Of a stretch of 64,000 nucleotides of DNA, positions 25,438 to 34,828 are shown piece after piece. The notes below the pieces were generated by a model. The model was not told the DNA's origin and ran no database searches. It saw nothing but the letters and a program-made list of their open reading frames with translations. The stretch's first letter is position 1; each line of letters begins with the position of its first letter. Made by a program: the position numbers and the translations under genes. The DNA comes from an uncultured Clostridia bacterium (GTDB lineage: Bacteria > Bacillota > Clostridia > UBA1381). The stretch lies in contig CAKSQL010000010.1 in the NCBI GenBank assembly GCA_934486735.1, positions 13,432 through 77,431 on the forward strand. The letters run 5' to 3'.

Positions 25438-26715
25438 ATGACAAAAATCAAGCCATCAAAGGGAAAAATAACGGTTTATGCAAGCGATTACTGTGTGCTG
25501 GACAGCGACGTAATGAACGGCGGCGGAACCGATGAGACTGAAATTATACAAGCGATACTTGACAAGGCATACGACTGGGGCGGAGTCTGTCTCATAATGG
25601 ACGGCGCGGCGCTTGTGCGAGGAATAAAGGTTCGCTCAAATACTACAATTGAGTGTCTGAACTCGGAGTGCGGATTTTATCTTGCCGATGGGGCGGATGA
25701 CGCGGTTATCTCAAACGTACATATAAATAAGTATGAAATTGAGGACAAAAACATAATGTTAAAGGGCGGCACATATAATCAAAACTGTGTAAATCAGAAT
25801 ATGTGTATGCCTGAGGAAAGGCTGATTAAGGACTGGCGCGGCGGTCAATTAATGGTTGCTTTCCGATTCTTTGGTGTGGAAAACTTTGTTATGCGTGACG
25901 TAACAATTATCGACCAAAAGAGATTTGCGCTTTTAATGGCAAACTGGAAAAATGTTACGATGGATAATATAACGGTGAGAGCGCTCAACCTGAAATTCGG
26001 AGAAAACCAGGACGGACTGCATTTTCATGGACCGGGCGAGGGATTGAGAATCAATGACTGCCGCGGCTGCAGCGGCGATGATTTTATTGCGCTTGCACCC
26101 GATGAGGGTGATGGAAAGTCAAGCATGAGCGATATTATAATTGACGGAGTATATCTGGAGGATGCCGATCAGGGGATAAGGCTTCTTTCGTGGAATGAGG
26201 GCAGACTGGACAGAGTGGTTATCAGAAATGTTTTCGGAACATTCAAAAGTTTCGGATTTTTCATACAGCCGTTTTTTGCGGGACCGTGCGGCAATTTCGG
26301 AGATATTGTCTTTGAAAATATAAATCTTGAACAGACAAAACACAAATACGAGTATCTTGACCCGTTCCTGTTCCATATCGGCGGAAAAATCGAATCGCTC
26401 CGATTAAGGAACATAACATCATCGTTCAATGACCCTAAATTTACAGTGATAAATATATATGAGGCATTTTCGCCGGGATATTGGGATTCGGGAGTGCCCG
26501 ACACAACCTGCATTAAAAATCTCACGATAGAAAATCTGCATATAAAGGACAGCGGAAACAAGGACTATATTTATGTGAACAGGAAAGTGGAACGCATGCA
26601 GGTGATAAACTCGTATGCTGACGGCGATCCGGAGCATGTTTTTATCGGAATCGGAGATGAAGGTAGTATAGAAAAGCTTGATACATATCTGTTTGACGGA
26701 AAAAAGAATATTTAA
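25438..26715 (+). CDS. GH28-like right-handed beta-helix protein
   Basis: 425 aa with no signal peptide. The central part resembles polygalacturonase-type beta-helices: VTMDNITVRALN, then NQDGLHFHGPGEGLRINDC and CSGDDFIALAPDEG, comparable to the NTDG and G(Q)DD acidic motifs of GH28, and later DADQGIRLLSW. Whether all catalytic residues are kept is unclear. It may hydrolyse a uronic-acid or rhamnogalacturonan-type oligosaccharide in the cytoplasm. ATG 25438 has AAAGGA 9 nt before it. A -10-like TATAAT lies near 25400. It is a single gene closed by its own terminator, just before the two-component genes. Confidence 0.75.
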   Translation: MTKIKPSKGKITVYASDYCVLDSDVMNGGGTDETEIIQAILDKAYDWGGVCLIMDGAALVRGIKVRSNTTIECLNSECGFYLADGADDAVISNVHINKYEIEDKNIMLKGGTYNQNCVNQNMCMPEERLIKDWRGGQLMVAFRFFGVENFVMRDVTIIDQKRFALLMANWKNVTMDNITVRALNLKFGENQDGLHFHGPGEGLRINDCRGCSGDDFIALAPDEGDGKSSMSDIIIDGVYLEDADQGIRLLSWNEGRLDRVVIRNVFGTFKSFGFFIQPFFAGPCGNFGDIVFENINLEQTKHKYEYLDPFLFHIGGKIESLRLRNITSSFNDPKFTVINIYEAFSPGYWDSGVPDTTCIKNLTIENLHIKDSGNKDYIYVNRKVERMQVINSYADGDPEHVFIGIGDEGSIEKLDTYLFDGKKNI

Positions 26716-26736
26716 CGTGAAAACGGAATAATAAAA

Positions 26737-26781
26737 AAACAAACTCAATCTTTGAAATTAGAGACGGAGTTTGTTTTTTTT
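26737..26781 (+). terminator. Rho-independent terminator
   Basis: 10-bp stem AAACAAACTC / GAGTTTGTTT (26737-26746 with 26767-26776) and a continuous T-run. Confidence 0.88.
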
Positions 26782-26855
26782 GTGCTATAATTAATATGGG
26801 GTTTTATGAAAAATGACAGTATTTTCAAAGAAAAAGCAACTTTACCCTATTTTCT

Positions 26856-26883
26856 TTGAACAAAAAATAGTGTATAATATAAT
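26856..26883 (+). promoter_or_regulatory. Promoter of the sensor/regulator operon
   Basis: TTGAAC at 26856-26861 and TATAAT at 26878-26883 with a 16-bp spacer; a second overlapping TATAAT-like element starts 5 bp earlier. Start of transcription is near 26890. Confidence 0.7.
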
Positions 26884-26940
26884 ATATACCGTTAATTGTG
26901 AAACAAAATTTTACAATTGTTTACAGGAGGAAAGACACGT

Positions 26941-27813
26941 ATGTTTCGTTTGCTGAAAAGACGATTTTATTCTGTTGTTCTTGTGATTGGGGCGCTTGTG
27001 CTTGTGATTTTGATATCGGCGTACATGTCCATAGACAGAGCGCTTGTTAATGATTACTCGGTAAAAACAGAGGATATCGCGAACAAGACAATAAACGATT
27101 TTAAGGTAAAGACGGATTATGTCGAGACCATGTCGCTGCTTTTTATCGAAAATCTGCTTGCCAAAACAGATAACAACGGCGAGGTGGCAGAGTATGATTT
27201 CAACAGCGATGTGAGTAAGATAAAGATATACAACGGCGATATCGACGGTTTGGGAATATTTTGGGATGACGGCAGGCAGTCGCTGTCGGGGTCGCTTTAT
27301 ATGAAGTACATAAGTGAGCTTAAGGATACAATAAACCGAGAGAAAAAGACGTGTTGGGTCATAGTTGAGCGGAATGGGAGCGAGGAGGACGGTTATTTAT
27401 TCCTGCTCACTCCCGTGACGAATTTGAAAAATATGCAAAGCGGCTTCGCGCTTGTGGATGCGACATCCATAAAAAGAAATGTGGCAAAGGATAACTTATT
27501 TTTAAAGGACGCGGTTATACATTTCGAGGCGAACGGCAAAAAACTTTTGCTCACAAGCGGAAAGACAGGCAAGGATGATATGGTTGTCAAAAGCGAGTTT
27601 CAGAACGGATTGAAAATGGTTGTGGATTTTCCGATGAACGAGCTTAAAAATCAGCTTATGCGCGTAAAAATGTATATATGCCTTTTCGGAATTTTATTTA
27701 TCGGGCTTGCGATTTTTGCGGTTCAAGGAATGGTCAACGGGATTGTAAAAGAGCTTGAAATGTTAAAAAATGAGATAGATGAATTTGCTTTGAGTAAGGA
27801 GGAAAAAATATGA
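26941..27813 (+). CDS. Membrane sensor-like protein with extracytoplasmic domain, no kinase domain
   Basis: 290 aa: membrane helix 1 at about residues 9-30, an extracytoplasmic Cache-like domain of about 210 residues, helix 2 at about 245-270, then a short cytoplasmic tail (MVNGIVKELEMLKNEIDEF) that looks like the start of a HAMP helix. The histidine kinase and ATPase domains expected for a YesM-type sensor are absent and the gene ends in a 4-bp overlap with the response regulator, so this looks like an intact short gene and not an assembly break. It may sense a ligand and modulate the neighbouring kinase. Start ATG follows AGGAGG. Confidence 0.75.
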   Translation: MFRLLKRRFYSVVLVIGALVLVILISAYMSIDRALVNDYSVKTEDIANKTINDFKVKTDYVETMSLLFIENLLAKTDNNGEVAEYDFNSDVSKIKIYNGDIDGLGIFWDDGRQSLSGSLYMKYISELKDTINREKKTCWVIVERNGSEEDGYLFLLTPVTNLKNMQSGFALVDATSIKRNVAKDNLFLKDAVIHFEANGKKLLLTSGKTGKDDMVVKSEFQNGLKMVVDFPMNELKNQLMRVKMYICLFGILFIGLAIFAVQGMVNGIVKELEMLKNEIDEFALSKEEKI

Positions 27814-29408
27814 CAACTGTGCTTATTGTCGATGATGAATATCTGGTAAGGCGCGGTATCCGCGAAACGATAGACTGGCAGAGTTACGGCTTTGAAATTG
27901 TGGGCGAGGCGGCGAACGGCATCGACGGTTATGAAAAGTACAAGGAGCTTCGGCCGGATATAATAATAACCGATGTAAGAATGAAACGCGCGACGGGGTT
28001 GGAGCTTATAGAAAAGCTTAAGGCGACCGACGGCTTTGATTCGGAAATTGTTATAATTTCCGCATATGATGATTTTGAGTATGTAAAAAGGGCGCTTGAA
28101 AACAATGTCAGCGCATATATTCTTAAGCCTATTCAGGAAAAAGAGCTGATATCGGTAATGCTTCGAATGAAAAGCGAGCAAAAAGAAAAGCGGGAAAAGC
28201 AAAATCTTATGGAAAATATGGTTATGCAGCTTCCGGCAATGAGAAATACATTTTTGAAAGATTTGTTCGAGGGCAAGCAAAGGACAATCGGAGAAATTAG
28301 AGAAAAGTGTACATTGTACGAAATTCCCGTTCCGAGCGGAGAATACACCGTTGTGTGCATAAAGCTTGACAATATGATGAGCATGGCTGAAAACACAAAG
28401 CAGCTTCAGGAGGATTTGGAGGAGACTTTGTGCTATTGCATGGGTTTGCCGAACAGTATTGAGTTTGTGGACTGCCGCATTTCGGATTGCTACATGGTGC
28501 TTTTAATGTTTTACCATGACGATAACTACAAGCTGCTGCAATCGTCTCTTTCGCCGCTCACCGATTTTTTGTCGGCGATAAAGGAGCAGTTTGAGACGGC
28601 GACCGGCAGAACGGTGTCGATAGGCTATTCGATGGGGCACAGGGGAATAACGGAGATAAGCACAGCCTATGAGGAAGCAAAAAGAGCGCTTGCACACAAA
28701 AGCTTTGTCGGAAACAATTCGATTATAGACTATATAACCGTTCCGAAAACTATGGATTCCGCCCTTGTTGTCTCAAATGAAGACATCGAGAGGATTTTGG
28801 ACTGTGTAAACAGAAGTGATTATCCGGGTGCAAAAAAGATATTGGATAACTTTTTCGACAAGGTGAAAAAGAATCCGTCGATCGATATCGAAAGCTTGAA
28901 GGATGTCGTGCTTGAAATGTCGATTATGCTTCTGCGGCTGCATTTTAAGAATGTGGAGGAAATAAATGAAGCGTACGGAAGAAAGATTGTTCCGTCCAAT
29001 GAGCTGAAAAGGCTTGAGAATATAAACGGAATCGAAAATTGGATAAGAGATATTGTAAGCAAAATGTTCGAAAATGCACCGCGCGACGATAAAAATCGAT
29101 ATGTGGCACAGATTAAGGATAAAATCAGCCGCGAATATAATCTTTCGCTGACGGCGGAGGGAGTTGCGGAGGAAATGCATATAAGCTCGTATTATCTCAT
29201 GCACTTGTTCAAGGAAGAAGAGGGAATGACCTTTAACCAGTATCTTACCAAGGTGCGGATAGAAAAAGCGACCGAGATGATGCAGTCGGGTGAAATGAAA
29301 ATTTACGAAATTGCGGAAAAGGTCGGATACAGAGACCCTGCATATTTTTCGTATATATTCAAAAAAGTAACGGGGCACAGCCCCAAAAAGGCGATGTCTC
29401 ACCGCTAA
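27810..29408 (+). CDS. YesN-type response regulator, REC plus AraC DNA-binding domain
   Basis: 532 aa. Receiver domain at residues 1-120 with acidic pair DD at 8-9, phospho-acceptor Asp55 in ITDVRM and Lys106 in ILKPI. A long middle region (about 125-430) of YesN type follows. The C-terminal AraC/XylS domain (about 430-532) has two helix-turn-helices: LTAEGVAEEMHISSYYLMHL and IYEIAEKVGYRDPAYFSYIF. It would activate the adjacent transport and glycan genes on phosphorylation by the kinase 13 bp downstream. Overlaps the sensor-like gene (ATGA). Confidence 0.93.
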   Translation: MTTVLIVDDEYLVRRGIRETIDWQSYGFEIVGEAANGIDGYEKYKELRPDIIITDVRMKRATGLELIEKLKATDGFDSEIVIISAYDDFEYVKRALENNVSAYILKPIQEKELISVMLRMKSEQKEKREKQNLMENMVMQLPAMRNTFLKDLFEGKQRTIGEIREKCTLYEIPVPSGEYTVVCIKLDNMMSMAENTKQLQEDLEETLCYCMGLPNSIEFVDCRISDCYMVLLMFYHDDNYKLLQSSLSPLTDFLSAIKEQFETATGRTVSIGYSMGHRGITEISTAYEEAKRALAHKSFVGNNSIIDYITVPKTMDSALVVSNEDIERILDCVNRSDYPGAKKILDNFFDKVKKNPSIDIESLKDVVLEMSIMLLRLHFKNVEEINEAYGRKIVPSNELKRLENINGIENWIRDIVSKMFENAPRDDKNRYVAQIKDKISREYNLSLTAEGVAEEMHISSYYLMHLFKEEEGMTFNQYLTKVRIEKATEMMQSGEMKIYEIAEKVGYRDPAYFSYIFKKVTGHSPKKAMSHR

Positions 29409-29421
29409 AAGGGGAAATTGT

Positions 29422-31182
29422 ATGAGAATTTTTGATAAAATCCAGGAAAAAGAGCAGAACGGCAGAGAGTCACAGCGGCGTGACGGAGCTGTTTTTAAAG
29501 GGCTTTGGAGCCGAAATACAATTTATGTGCGTCTTTTGGTGCTGATTTTGATTTTTTCGGCACTCCCCTGCGTGCTTATTGAGCTTTGGGCGAATTATTA
29601 TATTAAAAATGTCGTTCTGAACCACTATATGGAGGAATATCTGGACGGAGTATATGAAAGTATTCAAAACGGATTGAACCATTATATAGACCAGCTTGCG
29701 GCTTATTCGGTCTATGTGTTCTCCGATGGCGCAATCTACGGAATAAGCGACAGCAGGGAGCTGTCAAACGAGGAAAAGGAGCAAAAGATAAGAGATTATC
29801 TCAACGGATATTGGAACAACTGCGAGCTGGCGGAAAATATTGATATAGTGACTGATGACGGCTTTACGATAAGGAAAAAGCCGGAGCGGATAACGGGCGT
29901 TTCCGAAGAATTTTCAGATAGTCTGAAGCATACGAATATCAGACTTTTCGATGAAGTTGTTGAAAATGACAAGGGCGAAAAATATCTTGTTTTCGGCAGA
30001 AATGTTTTCAATATGACAAAAAACAGGATGATGTTCAAGCTGTATATTTATGTCCCGGAGGAAAAGATATACGGCGCATTGGCGGAGGTCAATAATAACG
30101 GGAATCTGTTCTTTCTCGCGGCGAATGATAAGGTAATCAGTCACCCGGACAAGTCGAATATCGGCAAATATATGATGCTCCCGGAGGAGACAAAGCATAC
30201 CTCGGCGGACAGAGAATTATTTTACGATTACAGCCCCCTGAAGCTTAAGGCGGTTACGGATGCCGCGTGGTTTGTTGAGAGCAGAATGAGCTACAGCTGG
30301 CTTTACAAAACTACCGAGAATCTGCAAAGAGAAACGATGATAATTGTATTTTTTGCGGTTTGTCTTTCACTCCTTTTTGCGATAATTATACCGATATCGC
30401 TTTTAAGGTCGGTTTCGGATTTAAAAAAACGAATGCGCGTATTTGTAAGCAACAGCTTGCACGACAGGAAGCTCCAGGGTTTTTCTTACAGAGAAATTGC
30501 CGAGCTTGAACAAAGCTTCAGCGGTATGGCGGAGGAGATAAACGAGCTGATCGAGCGCAATAACATAGAAAAGGAAAAGCAGCGGCGCGCCGAGCTGGCT
30601 GCGCTGCAGGCGCAGATTAATCCGCATTTTATATATAACGCGCTGGACGCGATTGCATGGTATGCGAAGATAGAAAAGCAAAGTTATCTTGCCGATATGG
30701 TGTACGAGCTTGCAACTTTTTTCAGAATAAGTCTGCACAAGGGCGAGAATATAATCAAGGTAAGCGAGGAAATAAGCCATGTCGAAAGCTATATTGCAAT
30801 AGAACAGATGCGTTTCCCGGGCGTGTTCGAGGTGGAATACAAAATCCAGGAGGATTTGCTCGACGAAAAAATGATAAAGATAATATTGCAGCCGATTGTG
30901 GAAAATTCGATAAAGCATGGCTTTGAGAATATGGACAGCGGCGGAAAAATAAATATTACAGGATATAAAAACGAGAACGGGGATATCATTTTTGAAATTG
31001 AAGATAACGGGCATGGAATGGATTTTAACCCGCTTTACGTGGAAAAAAGCAAGCGCGGCTACGGCATACGCAATGTAAACGAAAGGATTCGTCTGGAATA
31101 CGGCGAGGAATACGGACTTAGCTACAACAGTATTCCCGGCGAGGGGACGATAGTAAAGGTAAAACTGAAAAAAATCGATTAA
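29422..31182 (+). CDS. YesM-type sensor histidine kinase
   Basis: 586 aa: helix 1 at about 34-56, an extracytoplasmic Cache-like domain, helix 2 at about 305-328, a HAMP-like segment, then the LytS/YesM-type kinase domain with phospho-acceptor His402 in QINPHFIYNALDAI and an HATPase domain (N-box PIVENSIKHG, G-boxes DNGHGMD and KRGYGIRNV). It senses an extracellular sugar signal directly or through the solute-binding protein, and phosphorylates the AraC-type regulator. A terminator follows at once, separating it from the transporter genes. Confidence 0.93.
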   Translation: MRIFDKIQEKEQNGRESQRRDGAVFKGLWSRNTIYVRLLVLILIFSALPCVLIELWANYYIKNVVLNHYMEEYLDGVYESIQNGLNHYIDQLAAYSVYVFSDGAIYGISDSRELSNEEKEQKIRDYLNGYWNNCELAENIDIVTDDGFTIRKKPERITGVSEEFSDSLKHTNIRLFDEVVENDKGEKYLVFGRNVFNMTKNRMMFKLYIYVPEEKIYGALAEVNNNGNLFFLAANDKVISHPDKSNIGKYMMLPEETKHTSADRELFYDYSPLKLKAVTDAAWFVESRMSYSWLYKTTENLQRETMIIVFFAVCLSLLFAIIIPISLLRSVSDLKKRMRVFVSNSLHDRKLQGFSYREIAELEQSFSGMAEEINELIERNNIEKEKQRRAELAALQAQINPHFIYNALDAIAWYAKIEKQSYLADMVYELATFFRISLHKGENIIKVSEEISHVESYIAIEQMRFPGVFEVEYKIQEDLLDEKMIKIILQPIVENSIKHGFENMDSGGKINITGYKNENGDIIFEIEDNGHGMDFNPLYVEKSKRGYGIRNVNERIRLEYGEEYGLSYNSIPGEGTIVKVKLKKID

Positions 31183-31184
31183 AT

Positions 31185-31227
31185 AAAAACCGCGGAGAGA
31201 CTTTCTTAAGTATTCTTTGCGGTTTTT
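31185..31227 (+). terminator. Rho-independent terminator after the kinase gene
   Basis: AAAAACCGC / GCGGTTTTT (31185-31193 with 31219-31227), extended inward by G-T tolerant pairing. The next 235 bp to the solute-binding gene hold no gene; a TATAAT-like -10 occurs about 50 bp before it, with no clear -35. Confidence 0.85.
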
Positions 31228-31464
31228 GACTATGTAAATGTGCACAAAGGCAGTTTGATGATAAAATATTCATATATGTTGTTAATTTGTACAAAATATG
31301 TATTCCTCTGATACAATGCTGGTAAAAATGCACAATTTATTGCGGCTTTTAAAAAGATGACAGGATTTCAAAAGAAATAGCAGGATTTCCTATGGCTTTT
31401 TGGTTGTTAATATTGTATAATTAAATTATAAAATAATTGTTAATGAAAAGAGGAGGCAAAATTA

Positions 31465-32871
31465 ATGAATAAGAAAGTAGTTGTAACAATGTTGGCAGTA
31501 TCAATGCTGACTGCAGGGCTGTCATCCTGTAAAACAAAGCAGGCGAACAGTGATGCGGATGCATCAAAGGTAACTGTAAGCATAGGAGAGTGGCCATCAG
31601 AAAACAGACCGCTGGAGCAGGAAAAGTACGAGGGATACATAAAAGAGATGGCGGAAAAGTATCCGGATGTAAAGATTGTTCCGGATGAGTGGGCATATGA
31701 TGTTCAGACATTTTTGCCGAAAGCGTCCTCGGGACAGCTTCCGACAATGTATACATGCTATTTGACGGAAACAAAGAAAATTATAGACGCAGGCTATTCG
31801 GCTGATATCACAAAAGTTCTTGAGGAACTTGGATATGCGCCTTATCTCAAAAAAGATATAATGGAGCTTTGCGAAAAGGACGGAAAATATTACGGCGTAC
31901 CGCAGGATTTCTATACAATGGGTCTTGCGTGCAATGTGGAGCTTTTCCGGCAGGCAGGTCTTTTGGACGAAAACGGAGTTCCCAAATTCCCGGACACATG
32001 GGAGGAGCTTGCGGAAACAGCGTCCGAAATAAAGAAAAAGACCGGACAGGCAGGATTTGTTTTGCCGACAATAAACAATTGCGGCGGCTGGCATTTTATG
32101 AATATCGCCTGGGCGTTCGGAACGGAGTTTATGAAGCAGGAGGGCGACAAGTGGATTGCAACCTTTGACAGCCCGGCGTGTATAGCGGCATTACAGTACA
32201 TAAAGGATTTGAAATGGAAATATGACGCACTCCCGGAAAATTCGCTTATAGACCAGCCTGAAATGCAAAAGCTGTTCGCTGTCGACCAGGGTGCGATGTA
32301 TCTCACTTCCGGACCGGATGTACAGCTTACCGAGACATATGGCATGTCTGTTGACAGATTCTCAATCACAAAGATACCGAAGGGCAGTGCCGGAAGATTC
32401 GCTCTTATGGGCGGAAAAACAAGAATGTTCTCGCCGGAGGCGACAGAGGAGCAGATTAAGGCTTGCTTTGAATGGCTTGAGGTTGCAAACGGATTTAAAC
32501 CGGCACTTACAGAGGAAGAACAGGCAGAATACATTGATAAACTCAAAAAAATTGCAGAAACATCCATAAAGCAGGGATATATATTCTATACGGCAAGTAC
32601 AGGTATTTGGGACATTCCGGAACTGACTGCCAAAGCGGAGGAATTGTCTCGGAAAATGGCAAATGTAGATTTGAAGCTTGTTGACGGAAAAGTAAAAGCA
32701 ACAGATGTGACAGTTAAGCCGGAGGAGCCGATGAACTGTCAGGATTTGTATGCAATACTTGATTCGTGCATACAGGCAGTGCTTACCGACCAAAACGCAG
32801 ACCCTGCCGCATTGATAAAACAAGCAAATTCGGACTTCCAGAAAAACTATCTGGATAAGGCTGCCGAATAA
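31465..32871 (+). CDS. Extracellular solute-binding lipoprotein (CUT1 sugar ABC transporter)
   Basis: 468 aa with a lipoprotein signal ending LSSC (Cys22). The sequence after it follows family 1 extracellular solute-binding proteins (YEGYIKEMAEKYPDVKI, LPTMYTCYLTE, FDSPACIAALQYIKDLKW). It delivers an oligosaccharide to the two permeases downstream. AGAGGAGG precedes the ATG. A strong two-hairpin region separates it from the permease genes, consistent with higher expression of the binding protein. Confidence 0.92.
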   Translation: MNKKVVVTMLAVSMLTAGLSSCKTKQANSDADASKVTVSIGEWPSENRPLEQEKYEGYIKEMAEKYPDVKIVPDEWAYDVQTFLPKASSGQLPTMYTCYLTETKKIIDAGYSADITKVLEELGYAPYLKKDIMELCEKDGKYYGVPQDFYTMGLACNVELFRQAGLLDENGVPKFPDTWEELAETASEIKKKTGQAGFVLPTINNCGGWHFMNIAWAFGTEFMKQEGDKWIATFDSPACIAALQYIKDLKWKYDALPENSLIDQPEMQKLFAVDQGAMYLTSGPDVQLTETYGMSVDRFSITKIPKGSAGRFALMGGKTRMFSPEATEEQIKACFEWLEVANGFKPALTEEEQAEYIDKLKKIAETSIKQGYIFYTASTGIWDIPELTAKAEELSRKMANVDLKLVDGKVKATDVTVKPEEPMNCQDLYAILDSCIQAVLTDQNADPAALIKQANSDFQKNYLDKAAE

Positions 32872-32889
32872 TGATTAAGTAAGGAAAAT

Positions 32890-32970
32890 GCTAATGCGTA
32901 AAGATAAACACTTTACGCATTAGCGACCTTGTGAATGACAGTTAAAAGTGTAAAGGCTCTGACTTTACGC
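32890..32970 (+). other. Paired intergenic hairpins with interchangeable arms
   Basis: Hairpin 1 is a perfect 14-bp stem GCTAATGCGTAAAG / CTTTACGCATTAGC (32890-32903, 32911-32924) with loop ATAAACA. Hairpin 2 pairs GTGTAAAG with CTTTACGC (32948-32955, 32963-32970). The two share GTAAAG and CTTTACGC arms, so arm 1 could also pair with arm 4, and arm 3 with arm 2. There is no T-run, so this is not a standard terminator; it probably stabilises the upstream mRNA or limits read-through. Confidence 0.7.
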
Positions 32971-32994
32971 TGATGAAAGGGTTGAGATTTGTAA

Positions 32995-33897
32995 ATGGAG
33001 AGGAAACTAAAAACCCGCAGGGGCATCGGGAGCATTTTCAGACAAAATATTACGGCGTGGATATTGCTTTTGCCGAGTCTGCTTCTGTTTTATTTTCTTG
33101 TTTGGCGGCCTATAGGTACCGGACTTGTTTATTCGTTTTTTAAATTAAAAAATTATGTTCCGATTGAGTTTGTCGGACTTAAGAATTATCATGATGTTGT
33201 TACTGATATGCTTTTTATAAAAACGCTTGTGAACAGTGCAAAGTATGTACTGTGGTCGTTTGTAATCGGATTTTTGCCGCCGATAATTTTTGCGGTGATA
33301 TTGAATGAAATTGTACATATGAATGCGTTTCTAAAGTTTTCGATATATTTTCCGCAGATAGTTCCGGCGGTCGCCGCAGCACTTATATGGTACTTTTTGT
33401 ATCTGCCGGGAGACGGCGGCGTGCTGAACATAATATTGCAGAAGATAGGACTTCCTCAGCAGCAATGGCTTCAGAACTCAAAGCAAACCATTCCGCTCAT
33501 AATCGTGATGATGACATGGCAGGGGTGCGGCGGTTCGATGATTTTGTATCTTGCATCGCTGCAAGGGATAAACCAGGAGCTTTACGAGGCGGCAAAAATA
33601 GATGGCGCGAACATTCCGACAAGATTTGCAAATGTTACGCTGCCGGCGATATTCCCGATAATTCTTTTGCAGTTTGTGCGTCAGATAATCGGAGTGTTCC
33701 AGGTAATGATCGAGCCGATGACTATGACCGGCGGAGGACCGAACAACGCGTCAATCAGCTTAAACCTGCAGGGCTTCAATTATGCATTCAAGAACTTTCA
33801 GCCGGAGCGTTCGCTCGCGTTGGGAGTTATAACATTTTTGATATTAATGGTTGTCACCTGCTTCTACTTTAAAATGCAGAAGAAATTCGGAGAATAG
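32995..33897 (+). CDS. CUT1 sugar ABC transporter permease (MalF/LacF/UgpA type)
   Basis: 300 aa, six predicted membrane helices, beginning with a positively charged cytoplasmic end (RKLKTRRGIGSI). The EAA loop contacting the ATPase is EAAKIDGANIPTRFANVTLP. Works as a heterodimer with the next gene product. No ABC ATPase is encoded in the window, so a shared MsmX/MsmK-type ATPase from elsewhere must energise it. The ribosome binding site (GAAAGGG) is somewhat far from the ATG. Confidence 0.93.
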   Translation: MERKLKTRRGIGSIFRQNITAWILLLPSLLLFYFLVWRPIGTGLVYSFFKLKNYVPIEFVGLKNYHDVVTDMLFIKTLVNSAKYVLWSFVIGFLPPIIFAVILNEIVHMNAFLKFSIYFPQIVPAVAAALIWYFLYLPGDGGVLNIILQKIGLPQQQWLQNSKQTIPLIIVMMTWQGCGGSMILYLASLQGINQELYEAAKIDGANIPTRFANVTLPAIFPIILLQFVRQIIGVFQVMIEPMTMTGGGPNNASISLNLQGFNYAFKNFQPERSLALGVITFLILMVVTCFYFKMQKKFGE

Positions 33898-33908
33898 GGG
33901 GTAAGCTT

Positions 33909-34799
33909 ATGAAAGCATTTAATATCAAAGAAACAGGGCTTATAACCTCGGTGGATTTTAAGCAGAAGCATATACGAATCGGATATTGGATAATGTTCGC
34001 AATTATACTTGCCATTGCACTGGTATTTCTTTTCCCGGCGCTTTGGATAATATTGTCCAGTTTTAAGGATGTTAAAGAATTTTTAAGCACACCGCCGACG
34101 CTTTTTCCGCATAGCTTTCACCCGGAAAAACTTGTTGAGGTGTGGAAAAAAATGAATATATCATTGTCGTATCTCAACACAATGATAGTTGCGTGCGGCG
34201 ACATGTTTTTTGCGATTGTTATTAACGGTCTGGCAGGATATGTTGTGTCAAGACTTAAGCCAAAGGGTTCGAATCTGTTTTTCGTTCTTGTGCTGTGGTC
34301 GATGATGCTGCCAAGTTCGGTGAGCCTTGTGCCGCTGTTTATGACATTTCAGGATTTCCCGGTGTTCCATTTCAGCATGATGGACACATACATGCCGATG
34401 TGGCTGATGAAAGGTGCAAATGCATTCAATGTATTGCTGTTTAAGAGCTTTTTCGATTCGATATCTATATCGTACATAGAAGCGGCGAGAATCGACGGAT
34501 GCACCGATTTGGGGATTTTCAGAAGAGTAATTCTTCCTCTTTCCAAGCCGGTGGTTGCAACGGTTGCAATTTTCAGCTTTAACGCATCGTGGGCGGAGTT
34601 TTTGTGGCCGTACCTTGTGCTGAAAAGTAAAACGCTTTACACTGTCCCGGTTCAGATTTTCAGAATGAAGAGCGCAGGATTTTTGATGGATCAATATGTA
34701 ATTGTGCTTTTGTTTGCAATGATTCCGTCGATGATTATGTTCCTGCTGTTCCAAAAACAGATTATGAACGGGGTATCACTCGGAGGAATAAAGGGTTGA
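33909..34799 (+). CDS. CUT1 sugar ABC transporter permease (MalG type)
   Basis: 296 aa, six helices, with the EAA loop EAARIDGCTDLGIFRRVILP. GGGGGTAAGC precedes the ATG. It lies 11 bp after its partner permease and 29 bp before the GH20 gene, so transport and hydrolysis are co-transcribed. Confidence 0.93.
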   Translation: MKAFNIKETGLITSVDFKQKHIRIGYWIMFAIILAIALVFLFPALWIILSSFKDVKEFLSTPPTLFPHSFHPEKLVEVWKKMNISLSYLNTMIVACGDMFFAIVINGLAGYVVSRLKPKGSNLFFVLVLWSMMLPSSVSLVPLFMTFQDFPVFHFSMMDTYMPMWLMKGANAFNVLLFKSFFDSISISYIEAARIDGCTDLGIFRRVILPLSKPVVATVAIFSFNASWAEFLWPYLVLKSKTLYTVPVQIFRMKSAGFLMDQYVIVLLFAMIPSMIMFLLFQKQIMNGVSLGGIKG

Positions 34800-34828
34800 T
34801 AGAAATATGAATGAGAGGAAGATTTAAA

